64,000 nt of DNA from Adiantum capillus-veneris (GCA_014529385.2 CM043953.1:109684549-109748548), one strand, 5' to 3'; shown: positions 25,685 through 37,950, counted from the first letter of the stretch. The notes: a model not told the origin generated them from the letters alone. Numbers and translations are program-made.

Positions 25685-27353
25685 ATGGTTGACAATAGTA
25701 AAGAGAGTGAAATTAATGTTGATAACTTTGATTTTGCTAATGAGCAGGCTACTAATGATGCCCTGATGCTTGTCAACTATCTTGTTTCTAGGCTTCACAA
25801 GCCATGGGCACACCATCCCTCCAAAGTGAAGTGCAACGGCAGCTTCCTGATCATGGGATTCTCTAAGCTCCCCACCATGACGAGAGAGCACCCAGGAAGC
25901 CTCCTTGCGAGACTTCCAAAAGAGGCCTCTCTCCGGTTCGGGAAGAAGAAGAGGATCCATGCAAAGGGCTCAAAAAATTGCTTCTTGATGACGCATCTCC
26001 TTCTGAAAGGATAACTCAAGAGCCCCCACCGAAGGAACGAGAAATAAGTGAGTCTCCTACCACCTCGGTGGAGATGGCTCCACAAACACGACGGGCTAAA
26101 TGCTCTCCATTACCTCAAAAATGGCAAAGACCATCGCACACTTCTCCACACCATAATTCAAAGAGGGATGACAAAAAGAAAGAGAAGAAAAAGGCGAGAA
26201 AGAGGAAACCCTCTTCTCCATCTTCTTCATCCTCTTCCTCTTATGAAAGTGATGGTGCAGAAAAAGAAGATCAAGGCAAGAAAAAGGTGAGAAAGAGCTG
26301 GTCACCCTCTTCTCCATCTTCCTCAAATTCTTCATATTCTGAAGAAAGTGATGGTGAAAATTTTGAACCATAAAAAAGAAGAGGCCACAGAGAATCCTAT
26401 GCCACATCGAAGAGGTCTTCCAAGCTCAAGAAGTTCAAAGAGGGAGGGAAGAGCATCTCTTTCCTTACTACGATGGCACCTTTGGTGCTACGGACAAAAT
26501 CTTGGCCTTTATACAACAGTTCAATGCGGCGTTTGGAGATGAGGGCTTCAAGGAGTCCTCTAAGCTACACCATGTAGCTATGCACTTTCAAAATTCCGCC
26601 AGACAATGATGGTCTAGCCTACGGGCCAATGGTGAAGCTCCAGAAACGTGGAAAGCTTTAAGAGCTTCCATTTTGAAGCACTTTTTGACCACCGATGCCA
26701 AAGACAAAGTACTCACCGAATGGCGAAGCTTTAAGCTCTCTCCCTACGAATCCATTCACAAATATGTAGCCAATTTTTGGGACCTACAACTCAAAGCCAC
26801 TATCTTCAGAAAGTTGGATTTTGGAGAGCAAAAGCAACAAATTTGTGCGGGCTTAACTGAAGAAATGGTGGAGTATGTCAACTCCCAAAGGCCACGCACC
26901 ATATCTGCGGTCATACACCATACCATGGTGGCTTCACGAATCAATTTCCAAACAGGGGCTACGAGAAATCTTAAGCCCACGGAAAACAAGGGTTCCAATG
27001 AGCCTAGGGGGAAGGACAATGTCCAAAAGTCTCCTAAGGGCAATTCCAACAAAGCTAAGGAGAAGGGAGTTTACAAAGGCAAAAACAAACTCTCTCTTGA
27101 AGAGCTTGAGCATTATCACAAGGATAACCATTATTTCAAGTGCGGCGAGCAAGGGCATGCATACCGCGCTTATCCCCAAAAGAACAACCGCCATGAACCT
27201 CCTAGAGCTACCTTGGTAGAAATCCAAGAGGAGGAAACTCACCACAAAGGATCTCCTCTATGCCATGCTTGGGAAAAGGCAAGAGAACATGATGCTTTTA
27301 TTATCTTTCATATCCACAGAGTTGGCCACCAAGCTAGGCATCCGGGCCTATGA
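25685..27353 (+). pseudogene. gag of element A (broken)
   Basis: Starts with MVDNSKESEINVDNF at 25685, which aligns with the gag start of element B. A frameshift soon after VSRL moves the frame. A Ser/Lys/Glu-rich middle (25978-26373) ends in a stop, and the capsid-like part resumes after another frameshift (KVLTEWRSFKLSPYESIHKY from 26706). The zinc knuckle near 27138-27180 reads YFKCGEQGHAYRAYP: both outer Cys are replaced by Tyr, so it cannot bind zinc. Element B keeps the intact knuckle. Confidence 0.85.
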
Positions 27354-29100
27354 GATGGGAGATGTCCTACCCGTAGACGGTGCTTTCAAGGGACAAGAAG
27401 CTTCAGTCACTCCCTTAATCGGTAAATTGAGGCTCCATGTCCAAAGCTATGTGGACAAAGAGGACTTCTTTATCTCTCCTCTCAACACGAGGATGTAATC
27501 CTAGGGGCACCATGGTTTGATCGCATCGGCCTACCAATGTTAAATTCCCTAAAAGGAGAATCTATGTTAGGTTCAGGGAAAAAGATATGTACATAGATGC
27601 TAAGCAAATGGGTAACACCATACCCATTGTACATACGCAAGCTTTCAATAATTCAATAAAGAGCTCTATTTCCGTAAACATAATTTTTGTTAAAGATTCT
27701 CAAAATGAACCTAATGTTTTAGCAAAAGAAAATATACACACTCACAAGGAATTAGAGTTATCCAATTTTCTCATGGGTCTCAAGATGGCTTTATTGACGA
27801 TATCCCTTGTGAGCTACCTCCTAAACGAGGCAATAATGACCATGCAATTGAACTTCTTCTAGGAAGTTCACCGCCTAATAAACCTCCTTATAGAGTTTCT
27901 CAAGCTCAGCAAGAGAAGATTATGCGGCAAGTCCATGAGTTAGTTGAGAAGGGCATGGTTAGGACTAGCTCATCTCCATTTTGTTCTCCTGTGCTATTAG
28001 TGCAAAAGAAAGACGGCACATATCATATGTGTGTCGACTGTAGAGCACTAAATAGGATCACTATCAAGAATAGGTCTCCCATTCCACGCGTAGAAGACCT
28101 ATTTGATAAGCTACAAGGGTCCACCTACTTCAGTAGGATTGACCTAAAAGGTGGCTATCATCAAATAAGGATAGTTGATCAAGACATTGTAAAGACCACA
28201 TTTTGCACTAGTTTGGTCTTTACAAATATATTGTCATGCCTTTTGGCTTGACCAATGCACCAGTCACATTCAACTGCTTGATGCAGAAGCTATTCAAGCC
28301 TCACCAAACCTTTATTGAAGTGCTATTTGATGATATCATCATCTACTCTAATTCATTAGACGAACACAAGCAACATCTCCAGGTAATATTTCAAGTTCTA
28401 AGAGAGAATAAACTTTATGTTAATCGAAAGAAAAGTGAAATTCTCTTGCAAGAGATTCAGTATTTAGGTCACATTATCTCTCAATATGGCATCCAAATGG
28501 ATCCATCAAAGTTAGAGGTAATAAAAGGATGCCCTAAACCAAGGAACCTTCATGAACTAAGAAGCTTTATAGGTATGTGTGCATACTATAGACCCTTCAT
28601 GGAAAATTTCTCACAAATCGCGGGACCATTACATGACCTAACAAAGAAAAACGTTAGGTATACATGATCTACCAAGGAGAACAATGCTTTTGAAAAGCTT
28701 ATCTCTCAACCTGTGCTTACACTGCCGGATCTCTCAAAGCCATTTGAGGTCGAATGTGACGCTTATGGTGATTGCCTTGGAGTTGTTTTGCTCCAAGAAG
28801 GGCATGCCAAACCCTATGAAAGTCGAAGGCTTGACCTCGTTGAGCAAGCTCTAGGCATATATGAAAAGGAACTCCTCGTAGTTCTACATGCCTTAGACTC
28901 ATGGACGCACTATTTATTGGGGACTCCTTTCATTCTGTGAACGGATCACCAAAGTCTTAAGTACTTCATGACTCAGACCAATGACTCAGACCAAACTCTC
29001 CGACAAACAAATGAGGTGGGCAAATTTTCTTTTTCAATTTCATTTTCATATTTCTCACATTGCTAGAAAGCATAATCAAGTAGCCGATGCACTCTAAAGA
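27290..29100 (+). pseudogene. PR-RT-RNase H of element A (broken)
   Basis: Protease: about 23 bp containing the active-site loop (present in element B) are missing around 27305. RT (27922-28667) reads SSSPFCSPVLLVQKKDG, RIDLKGGYHQIRI, VMPFGLTNAP in a shifted frame, and the DD box LFDDIIIYS. RNase H (28713-29100) retains CDAYGDCLGVVLLQEG, IYEKELLVVLHALDSW and TDHQSLKYF. Stops at about 28665, 28938 and 29096 are readable as single-base changes relative to element B. It would encode the replication enzymes if intact. Confidence 0.9.
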
Positions 29101-29153
29101 CGGCCGAGAGTGAATGTGGTTTCCATATCAACTCACACAATGATCTATCTTCT

Positions 29154-30600
29154 ATGATAGATGAGTATGCTGTTGATCCCGATTTTAGAGATGTGATTTC
29201 AGCCCTTGCATTAGGGAAGAAAGAGGATCCATTTACTTTACAAGATGTTTATCTTCTCTATGGCAATAGACTATGTGTTACTAGCTCACTACGTGAGAAA
29301 GTAATGTATGAATCTCATGCTCCTCCTTATGCGGGGCATAGAGGGATTCAGTCTACCCTAAAGGGGATTAAAACATATTTCTATTGGCCTACCATGAAAG
29401 CAAACATACAAGAGTATGTTTCTAAATGTGTGGTATGCCAAAAGACAAAGTTTGATAGAGGGAAGCAACCTGGATTGCTTCAACCATTTCCAATCCCTAA
29501 TTCACCATGGGAGAGCATATCCATGGATTTTCTCTTTGGATTGCTCAATTCTATCCATGGGAATATGGAAATATGGACGATAGTAGACAGGTTTAGTAAA
29601 TAAGATCATTTTTTACTTGTCAAAAAGACTATCAAAGCCCATCAAATGGCAACCCCTCTTCATTTCACAAATCTTCAAGTACCATGGCTTTCCAATGTCC
29701 ATAGTGTTGGATAGAGATCCTAGAATGGCCAAAATGTTTTGGAAGGGTCTCTTTGATAATTTAGGAACAAGGCTAAACTTCTCTTCGGCCTATCACCCAC
29801 AAACGGATGGCCAAAGTGAAATATCTAACCTAGCAATTCTTGATCTACTAAAAGCCTATGTAACAGAAGTAGATCAGAGATCCCAATGGGAGAAGTAATT
29901 ACCCTTAGTGAGTATGCTTACAACACGTACATACTTCCACGGGAAAAGCACCTTTCGAGGTTATTGAGGGAAGATCAAAAAGTCCTCTGCTACTTAAGGT
30001 ACACGGGAAGATCTTGGATGCAGATGAGTATAGCTGAGACCTACAAGAATCTTTCCAAAAGATTAAGGATGCTATCTCTATCTCACAACAAAGGCAAAAG
30101 TTTTTTGTTGATAAGCACAAAAGAGCCCAAGCCTTTAAAGAAAATGATTGGGTCCTACTCAAATTTCCAAGGCTCTATTAAGGCACATGACGGGAAACAA
30201 TCCTACGAGACACAAAAAGTACTATGCTAAGTTAGCAAAAAGGTACTATGGTCCCTTCCATATTCTTAGGTCAATCAATAAGATGGCCTATCAATTCAAG
30301 TTTCCCAGCCATTGGCTCATACACAATGCTTTCCATGTGAGCCTACTAAATTCTTACAAAGGAGAGCCACCTCAAGAACCAACTATTGAAGACCCACCGG
30401 AGATTGAGGACCAAGAAGAGGTGTTGCAGCCCGAGTCCATTCTCTGACATGAAGACAAGGTACTAAGAGGTGGTAAGACTATCCAAAGATAACTTATTAA
30501 GTTTAAGAATTATCATTTGGAAGATGCTAGATGGATGCAAGGCATACAATTAAAGGATAACCTAAACCTTGTCAATGCTTACAATGCTTCCCTAGAGTAA
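29154..30600 (+). pseudogene. Integrase and chromo-like tail of element A (broken)
   Basis: Zinc finger ESHAPPYAGHRGIQ...KCVVCQKTKFD (29305-29455) is intact HHCC. The catalytic core shows SMDFLFGLL (Asp), LDRDPRMAKMFW (Asp) and GQSEISN (Glu). The core is split by a stop after VDRFSK (29601) and a frame change near 29620-29640. The tail (from about 30148) reads ISKALLRHM..., AKRYYGPFHILRSINKMAYQ, HNAFHVSLLNSYKGEP and a chromodomain-like block before the stop at 30600. Confidence 0.9.
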
Positions 30601-30918
30601 GCAAATGTACAACTGTTAAAAATGAACAAAGTTTTTGTAGACTTATAAGACTCTCTTTTTCTTTATTGTGCACAAATGTGAAGTTGTATGCATGCTTAGA
30701 TAAAGTTTGCAGAGACGACGTCTTCCAAATACCAAGTAGAGCTTGTCACTCTACTATGGAAGATTGATAGGACTAATGTGCAGACATGCTTGTGGCAGCT
30801 TAGGCTCTCAAGCACCAAATGGAGTAGTCATCCATTCTGGAACAATTTTGTAGGGTAACATAGGGATCCTCTACCCCCTAGAAAAAGGACTAATGAATAT
30901 GCTTTATCTTCTCTACCT

Positions 30919-30956
30919 CATAGTCGAGGACGACTATGACTTCAAGAGCGAGGTAA
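30919..30956 (+). other. Hairpin and polypurine tract of element A
   Basis: CATAGTCG (30919-30926), loop AGGA, CGACTATG (30931-30938): a perfect 8-bp stem. It is followed by the purine-rich CAAGAGCGAGGTAA ending at 30956, directly before the 3' LTR. Confidence 0.8.
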
Positions 30957-31781
30957 TGTCATAATACCTAATATCTAATTCTCCTAAATGATTTTCTAAT
31001 GTTAAACTGATCATTTAATATGTGGAAGTGCCAGGGGAGAAAAAGCTAAAATATTGGTTAAGCTGGCAGGCCGACCATAATAGGAATCTAAAGGAGGGAA
31101 AATAGGGATCCAAAGGGTGGGGGCGTCTGCAAAAGAGCAAGGTGCAACAATGGGATTAAAAGACCCTAAGGTTCAGCCCATTAAGACTTCCAAAATGGTA
31201 AGGTTCCAAAATTCAAAGGTTGTGTCCAAAGGTCAAAAGCCTAGGAAAATTGGATGCTTTGTGTGTGCTCAAAAAGTCTTCATGCATTCCTAGATGGGAA
31301 GGGGCGAGCCCTAGAAGTAGGAGATGAGAGAGAAAAACACACACACTCACTCACAAGCTCCTTTACACAAAGTGAAAGAGAGACACATGTCAACTCCCTA
31401 GCCCAGATGCCCATAAGGTGTACTCAAATTCTATTGGATGTCCATGGAGGTAGACCAATGAGAATTAGACTAGAGTAAATCTAGTTTAATTAATTTAAAA
31501 ACACTTAATTAAAGAACCAATAAGAATTAATCTCTCTAGAAGACTATTGGACAGTCTCCCAAGGGGTCCAACAGCCCAATGGCTTGCATGATTTCTATTG
31601 GCCAGGAGACAAAGGGGTCCAATGAGAGTTTAGCTGCATTAATTAATTACCTAAAGCTCTCACAAAAGGGGAAAGGGGGACACATGTCAAAAGGCTATCA
31701 CTTATGTTGCTTAAATGTCATTTGCTAAGCCTGGCATGGGCCAATACGGTGTGAGCATGAGCAAATAGCAAGAGGGGTCAA

Positions 31782-31821
<40 letters not shown>

Positions 31822-32562
31822 CTGATTTTTCAAAGGCATTATGGCATACACACTCACACTAGTCCATGTGTGGAGTAAGAAGAATCTCTCTCTCTCCTTT
31901 CAAGCTTTAATGGAAAGCTTATCACTTACTCCAAGCTTGTGAGAAGGGGGGCCTACACCAACAACTCTTGGCTTTGTGATGCAAATCCAACCAAGAGCCA
32001 AGATTCAATGCATGCTCATCTCCTCTACCATGCTAATTACTCAGCTAAGCTATGCTAATATGAGTGATTATGTGAGGAGATGTACATCTTTCTTGTTAGA
32101 CTACTCCTTTTTCCTCTCAATCTACTCTCATACCCCGCTAGATCTCACCATCTTCTAAGGTGTGTGAGGTCTTGGGTCTGAGACCATGAGGGAATTGATG
32201 TTGTGTTTTATAAGTGTTTTGCTTATTGCTTGAAGTTTCCATCTTTATTGCACTAGCTAGTATTGAAGGAACACAAAGGATTGTATTGTAAAATGTCTCT
32301 CTTGATGGGAGAAACCATAATACAAAGCCTTTTGGAAGGGGGACCGGCTGCATGTAAATCCGGTCCTCAACTGTTGTCAACACCTTAATTTCTCTCTCTT
32401 TGGAAATATTGTTCATGCTATCTAACTAGGTGTTATACTTTTTGTTTCTCTCTCCACCCAAGCACTCTTGTTATTGTCATTAGGAATCTATTCTAATGAA
32501 ATGCTCACTATATTCATTCTATTTTCCGCTACGCACAAGTTACTAGGCCATTAAATATTATA
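30957..32562 (+). repeat. 3' LTR of element A
   Basis: 1606 bp, begins TGTCATAATACC. The terminal dinucleotide is TA instead of CA (end ATATTATA). A GA microsatellite lies at about 31786-31815. Confidence 0.95.
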
Positions 32563-32605
32563 GTGTCCAACTAGAAGGGTGCCCGTAAGTTTCATTGACC
32601 AAACA
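32563..32605 (-). repeat. Start of the 3' LTR of element H2, interrupted by element A
   Basis: On the minus strand the sequence after the purine tract begins TGTTTGGTCAATGAAAC, an LTR-like TG start. It is cut after 43 bp by element A. The continuation should lie left of 23637. The full LTR length is unknown. Confidence 0.5.
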
Positions 32606-32607
32606 CT

Positions 32608-32640
32608 ACCCCCTCCTAGCTATTGCACATTCTCGTGCAA
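32608..32640 (-). other. Hairpin and polypurine tract of element H2
   Basis: Minus strand: TTGCAC (32640-32635), loop GAGAAT, GTGCAA (32628-32623), then TAGCTAGGAGGGGGTAGTG leading to the LTR. Same layout as in A, B and H1 with different stem bases. Confidence 0.6.
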
Positions 32641-32654
32641 GTTGGAGAAAAATT

Positions 32655-33279
32655 TTAGTAGTCGAATTGGCATTTCTCCAAGAACTTGATGACTTTATTG
32701 AGCTTGGTTGCCTTGGCTATTATGTCTTCTTTGACTGATAAATCTATGATGGGTTTATTTAGCAATGTGCTTTGGTAAGTTATATGGCACACTTGAAGCT
32801 CATGTGTGATTGGGTTCAAGATGTTTGAGTTTATCTCAAAAAACCCTATCATGAATGCCTCCTCAAATGTTCGCATGTAATGTGAGGAAAAAAACATGAT
32901 CGTAGCATACATTCCCATGATCACATCCCTTAAGGGTGATTTTGTTTGCACATCTAGCTGACTCCATCGGCCCCTTCAAGGAAACCTCCCATGGGTTCTC
33001 TGCTCTATATATATCATCTAAGGCTTTGATGCAAGTGAGAATCAGTTTAGCTATCTGTGATTACATGTGCCTTGGCAACCTCTTGTGCTTTTCTCAATTC
33101 ATCTTTGAGTTGCTCAATTTCTTTTTGGTATCTCTCCTCCCGCTGCATAAAACCAATGGAGAGTTCCCTTCTTTGCATTTGCTCTAGCTTAGCTCCATTT
33201 TGAGGTCTCAAATTTTTGTTCCACATCTTTATATTCATCATTTGTTCCTGTAGTGTGGCCAATATGGGGTTGTCCTTGA
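32655..33279 (-). pseudogene. C-terminal half of coiled-coil ORF of element H2
   Basis: Coiled coil (MQREERYQKEIEQLKDELRKAQ, about 33150-33090), then a conserved block GMYATIMFFSS...EEAFMIGFF (about 32910-32830) and a Lys-rich end stopping just before the hairpin. The block is shared with H1 at about 42550-42470. Two to three stops interrupt it. The frame continues through the copia target duplication into 37951-39350 (now inverted). Function unknown; its position before the purine tract is that of envelope-like or accessory ORFs in some plant gypsy lineages. Confidence 0.6.
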
Positions 33280-33507
33280 TGTTGGAATTAGGGTTGCAGA
33301 GAAACGCACGCAGCTTGGAGAAGACAAAGGAAGCTCAAGGCACACAATAGAGAGTGTGTTACTTAGTGTGCAAAGGAAAGATAGATAGCCCTAGAGTGAT
33401 GGGCGTATATACAATGCACGGGGGAAAAAACCTCCTAAAGAGGGAAAAAAATGCCCCAGCGGTCCTAGTGTGTTCACACACATCACTACCACATGTATAT
33501 GGTAACA
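33280..33507 (-). repeat. 3' LTR of copia element
   Basis: 228 bp, minus strand TGTTACCATA...TTCCAACA. About 95% identical by eye to 39351-39577 in opposite orientation. The inner flank CTCTAGGGGGAATT (minus) is a good polypurine tract. Confidence 0.95.
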
Positions 33508-33582
33508 AATTCCCCCTAGAGTGATGCGGTGAACGAGAGCTGGCACATGAGTAAAGGGAAGTTCCATGGCCTGAGGACATGA

Positions 33583-35163
33583 TCAGTCCACAAAGGAGAG
33601 TAAGCCCAAAGCTTTGCGGAAAGCTTTGAGCTTCTCATGAGACAATGCCTTTGTGAAAAGATCTGCAAGGTTGTCCTGTGTTGGCACATAAGCCAAGTTG
33701 ATCTCTCCTGCTGAGAGCCTTTCCCTGACATAGTGGTAATTCACCTCAATGTGCTTTGTGCGAACATGAAAAATTGGTTTCCTCGCAACTGCCAATGCGC
33801 TCTGACTTTCAGTGTAGATAGTGCTGGCAGTGTCATGTCCAACACCCAAATCAGCCATAAGGCGTCTGAGCCATACACACTAAACCGTAGTTGTGAAGAC
33901 TGCCCTCTACTCATCCTCACAACTAGAAGTGGCCACAATAGGTTGCTTCTTGCTCAACCATGATATACATAAACTGCCAAGCATGAAACAAAAACCACTT
34001 GTGGACACTCTTGTGTCAAAACAACCAGCCCAATCTGAGTCTAAAAAAGCATGTAATTCTGGCGCGGCAATGATCCCCCCTTGGGATAAAACAAGCCAAG
34101 ATGTAAAACTAAGGTAGATTAAAATCCTCTTGACAGCCTGCCAATGCTTAGACAATGGGCTATGCATAAATCTGCTGACCTGTGAGACTACCAACTAAAT
34201 ATCCGGCCTTGTGTTGCATACATAAATGAGGCATCCACAGCAATTTGGTAAAGAGTGACATCTGCAAGATCACCAGCATCATGAAAACTCAATTTCAAAC
34301 ATGTTTCCATGGGAGTGGCAATAGGTTTGCAATCCTCAAGTCCAAACTTACATAGTAATGTCTCTATGTAACTTTTTTGACACAAGGCAATACCACCATC
34401 ACACTACTTAAACTGTATGCCCAAGTAATGATGCAACAGCCCCAAATCTTTCATCTTGAAATTAGCATTCAAATCAGCCTTAAATTCAGCAATATGTCTC
34501 TCATTTGGTCCAGTGATCAAAAAATCATCTACATAAAGAACCATAATGAGAGGTACATCACCCTCACACTTTACATACAATGTGCTTTTTGTTGGACTGT
34601 TAGGAAAGCCTTGTTTGACCAAATGAGTGTCAACTTTCTCATATCAAGCACAAGGAGATTGCTTCAACCCATACAAAGCCTTCTTACATCTGCACACTTT
34701 GTCCTGTTGTCTTTTCTTGACAAAACCGCGAGGCTGCATCATATAAACTTCCTCAAATACGTCACCATTCAAGAAAGCAGTAACAATGTCTGATTGATGT
34801 ACATCCCAACATAAATGAACTGCCTGCACATAGCATAGTAGTCATACGACAAGTGGTAGCAAAAGTCTCTTCATAATCTATGCCTTTTTGTTGTGCATAA
34901 CCCTTTTCAACAAGTTGAGCCTTATGGCGATCAATCTCACCATCCGGCTTGCATTTCAACTTCTAAACCCACTTTGTACCAATGGCCTTTTTGCCAAGAG
35001 GCAAATCACATAAAGTCCATATGTCATTTTCTATAAGTGCATCATATTCTGATTGCATGGCAGCCCTCCATTTTTGTGATTCTGATGCTTTCATCAAAAT
35101 AAAGTAGAGGTTCCTCAACATATGTAAGCTAGACAAGGCCAAAGCATAACATATTTGATGCAT
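33583..35163 (-). pseudogene. copia reverse transcriptase and RNase H
   Basis: RT: KWRAAMQSEYDALIENDIW, KPDGEIDRHKAQLVEKGYAQ, DVHQSDIVTAFLNGDVFEEV, CKKALYGLKQSPCA and the catalytic box VLYVDDFLITG (34544-34512). RNase H: LHAFLDSDWAGCFDTRVST, RTKHIEVNYHYVRE and ADLFTKALSHEKL, ending at 33583. Several single stops (34645, 34404, 34188, 33907) and short frame changes divide it, but all domains are present in order. Confidence 0.9.
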
Positions 35164-35182
35164 TAAGATGCATGGCGAGAGC

Positions 35183-36355
35183 CTAAACGGAGTAGTATAG
35201 ACAAAGGTGCATCCAATTTATGTCACGCAATGTATGCACCAGCCATTTTGGCATACCTCTAGCCTCCTCATTTTCAGGCCTTTCCTCATCAAGTACATCA
35301 TGTACATCTACATCAGTAATAGGCTGATCTGTAACATTTTCAGTAACCCCTATAAGTTGTACATTTACCTCATTGGAAATTACATTCGTATTTCCACCAC
35401 TAAAAAGAGGCAACAGAGTGTCATAAATGTCGTGTGAGCTTACATTACTGTCTCTAGTACATGACAGCAAGGATTGAATAGAATCTTCCACAAACACTAC
35501 ATCTTGTGAAACCAAAATATGCTTTGTTTGCGGATGATACAACCTATAAACTTTGCTTTCAGCACTATAACCAACAAAAATACATTTGACAGCCTTATCA
35601 TCCAATTTTATGTGTTGTGTTTGTGGCACCAAAGCATATGCCAAACAACCAAAAACAAGCATGTGCTCAATAGAAGGCTTTCTATCATGACATGCTTCAT
35701 ATGGAGTAATAGACTGCAAAGATTTTTTAGGACACCTGTTTAGTACAGAAGTGGCACACATGATGGCCTCAAGCCAAAAAGAATGCGGCAAAGCTTGACT
35801 TTTGACCATACATCGTGCCATTTCCGTAAGTGACATGTTTTTCTTCTCAGCAACACCATTTTGCTGTGGCATATAAGGCACTTTACATTGGTGTTTTATC
35901 CCACAACTAGCCAAAAATGCATTAAATTCATGAGACATATACTCCCCCCCTTGATCGGAACAGGGGGTGCCCATAGTACATTTCGAGACATTTTCATCCA
36001 TAGCCAAAAATTGTTTGAAGCACATAAATACTTTGTACTTTTCTTTAATCGGATATACCCATCCATGCATTTAGTAATCATCAATAAAAGTCACGAAGTA
36101 AAGGTAATTGCCCAAGGATGGAGTTTGCATGGGCCCACAAACATCACTATGCACAAGCTGCAACCTTCATGTGGCCCTAACTGAACCATCCTTTGGAAAC
36201 TTCAAACACTGCATCTTACCCAAAATACAGCCTTCACAAACATGTTTGGCAGGTGCTTCAAGAGGCGGCAAAGAAGCAACCATATCAGATTCCTACAAAC
36301 GCAGCAAACTGGTAAAATTCAGATGACCAAAACGTGCATGCCAAAGTTTTGCATC
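35183..36355 (-). pseudogene. copia integrase
   Basis: The zinc-binding part lies at about 36300-36200 (HVCEGCILGKMQ). The catalytic core has VHSDVCGP (Asp), SDQGGEY (Asp) and QNGVAEKKN (Glu), mostly in a 295-codon frame (36070-35183). The C-terminal GKP/ITPYEACHDRKPSIEHML and VFGCLAYALVP blocks follow. A stop lies just before MHGWVY. One of the best preserved coding stretches of the copia element. Confidence 0.9.
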
Positions 36356-36870
36356 TCAAATAGCCCTTGAATCTGCAACTGCATTTGCAAAATTTTTTCC
36401 ACATTTGTCATACAAGGTGAGCTTATACAGCCCACGACACAAAAGCCCAAATGCAACAATTTCATCACAAAACCTAAGATCATGAACTGTACATCTGTCA
36501 TCCACAAACATGACTACAAGTCCAAGTCTAGCAAGTGCAGATACAGACAAAATATTCTTCTTGATCCCAGGTACATAAAGTGCATCCACAAGGGTGAAAG
36601 AACTTCCATTTGCAGTAGTAAGCACAACATTTCCAACTCCTTGAACCGGATAAGAGGCATTGTTGGCACAAGTGGCTAAATTCCCATGAGGACAGACTCG
36701 AGAGAGGTGAATAATTCACGATGTGAGCTAATGTGCTTTGTACTACCAGTGTCAAAATACCACACATGTGACTCTGCAGCAATTGACATGCATGCAGCAT
36801 GGACATCAGGATTGTAAGTGCACTCTGTACTAAAAACCCATTCTGCATCAACATCAGCAACACAGTCTCC
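36356..36870 (-). pseudogene. copia aspartic protease
   Basis: Active-site loop WYFDTGSTKHIS (about 36765-36730), then LYVPGIKKNILSVSALARLG (36575-36520). The frame changes near 36650. Confidence 0.85.
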
Positions 36871-37080
36871 TTTCATAGAAGACTCAACAATGGCTGCATT
36901 TGTAGTGGAACCAGCATTTGCATTGGAACCACCCTCTTTCTTCTTAGCCTCTTTGGCACCCATTCTGCATCAACATCAGCAACACAGTCTCCTTTCATAG
37001 AAGACTCAACAATGGCTGCATTTGTAGTGGAACCAGCATTTGCATTGGAACCACCCTCTTTCTTCTTAGCCTCTTTGGCC
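36837..37080. repeat. 122-bp perfect tandem duplication in copia gag
   Basis: Positions 36837-36958 repeat at 36959-37080 with no internal difference. 122 is not a multiple of three, so the gag-protease junction is frameshifted. Confidence 0.95.
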
Positions 37081-37870
37081 TTCAACTTAGGACACTGCTT
37101 GATCAAGTGATCATTAGCTTTACAATAATGGCAATGCATCTTCTTTTTTCTCTTATCACCAAAATTTTCAGACAAATTGCTGCCAGTAGAAGCATTAGCA
37201 ACAGAAGTTTTGACACTCGCAGCATAACCATAAGAAGTGGCTGCATTGTTGTTGTTACCACCCTTTCTTTGAGAAGCAATAAAAGCATGTTCAATTGCAC
37301 GCTGCCTAGTTCTCTTTTTTCTAGAAAGGACTCTTGCAACAGCAATGTGCATAATGCATAAAACTTGACAACTTCAGGATTTCCTTGGGTCATAAGTCTC
37401 CAAGTACTAGCAAAAGTCTGGTAAGAATCTGGTAAGGCCTCAAGAACAGTCTTCATAAGGGAACTGTTTGAAATGACTTCACCTGCAGAAATAAGTTGCT
37501 CATTGATATACTTGACACCAGTAAGGAAAGTGTCCATATCAAATTCCTCATGCATAATCTTTGATTCCAGCTCTTTACGCAGCAAAGCAAATTTAGCCTC
37601 ATTGCGACTTGCATAAAGACAAACCAAAATATCCCAAGCCTATTTTGCAAATGTTGTTGAACGAATGTGAGGAACAATGGTCCGCTTCACAGACAACGCA
37701 ATCAATGCATGGCCTATGCATCCTTTACATCCCAACGAGATTGTTTTGCCATAGGAAAAACAACTCTAATAGCAGCAATCCTTGCAGCAAGACCTACAAC
37801 ATCCTCAACATCGCCTGCATCCTTAGAACCAGGACGTACATCAATGCCCTGCTAAAGAAAAAAGAGATAA
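36873..37870 (-). pseudogene. copia gag (without N terminus)
   Basis: The frame holds SKDAGDVEDVVGLAARI, KFALLRKELESKIMHEEFDM, FLTGVKYINEQLISAGEV, LPDSYQTFASTWRLM and the intact zinc knuckle CHYCKANDHLIKQC (37140-37099). Stops are few (in the SRWDVKDA region and near 37627-37660). The 5' end at about 37870 is preceded by a pyrimidine-rich TTTTTTCTTTAG, resembling a splice acceptor, before CAGGGCATTGATG. Confidence 0.85.
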
Positions 37871-37950
37871 AGCGGGCACTTAGGCTCTATTAACAACACT
37901 TACATTTCACTGCAAAGTGACCTGCTAGATACACGGTTTCAAATCATGCT

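Larger units (their letters stand above)
23642..32562 (+). mobile_element. Gypsy (Ty3) chromovirus-type element A, complete structure, defective
   Basis: Both LTRs are present and the element is flanked by a perfect 5-bp duplication GTGTC (23637-23641 and 32563-32567). Order inside: primer site, gag with zinc knuckle, PR, RT, RNase H, integrase, chromo-like tail, hairpin, purine tract, 3' LTR. The polyprotein has multiple stops, frameshifts and a deletion of the protease active site. LTR-to-LTR divergence is visibly larger than in element B (4 differences in the first 70 bp), so A is the older insertion. It lies inside the LTR of element H2. Confidence 0.95.
33280..37880 (-). mobile_element. 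Ty1/copia element, 3' LTR through gag (5' part inverted away)
   Basis: Minus-strand order: gag (from about 37870), zinc knuckle, PR, integrase, RT, RNase H, polypurine tract, 3' LTR (33280-33507). The 5' LTR and gag start are found at 39351-40064 in the opposite orientation. The flanks of the two LTRs are reverse-complement 5-mers (CTTGA at 33275-33279, TCAAG at 39346-39350). The coiled-coil target ORF reads through when the two flanks are compared, so these are the two ends of one insertion separated by an inversion. Confidence 0.8.

Noticed and set aside
35207-36326. Plus-strand frames opposite the copia integrase
   Set aside because: Shadows of the well supported minus-strand integrase.
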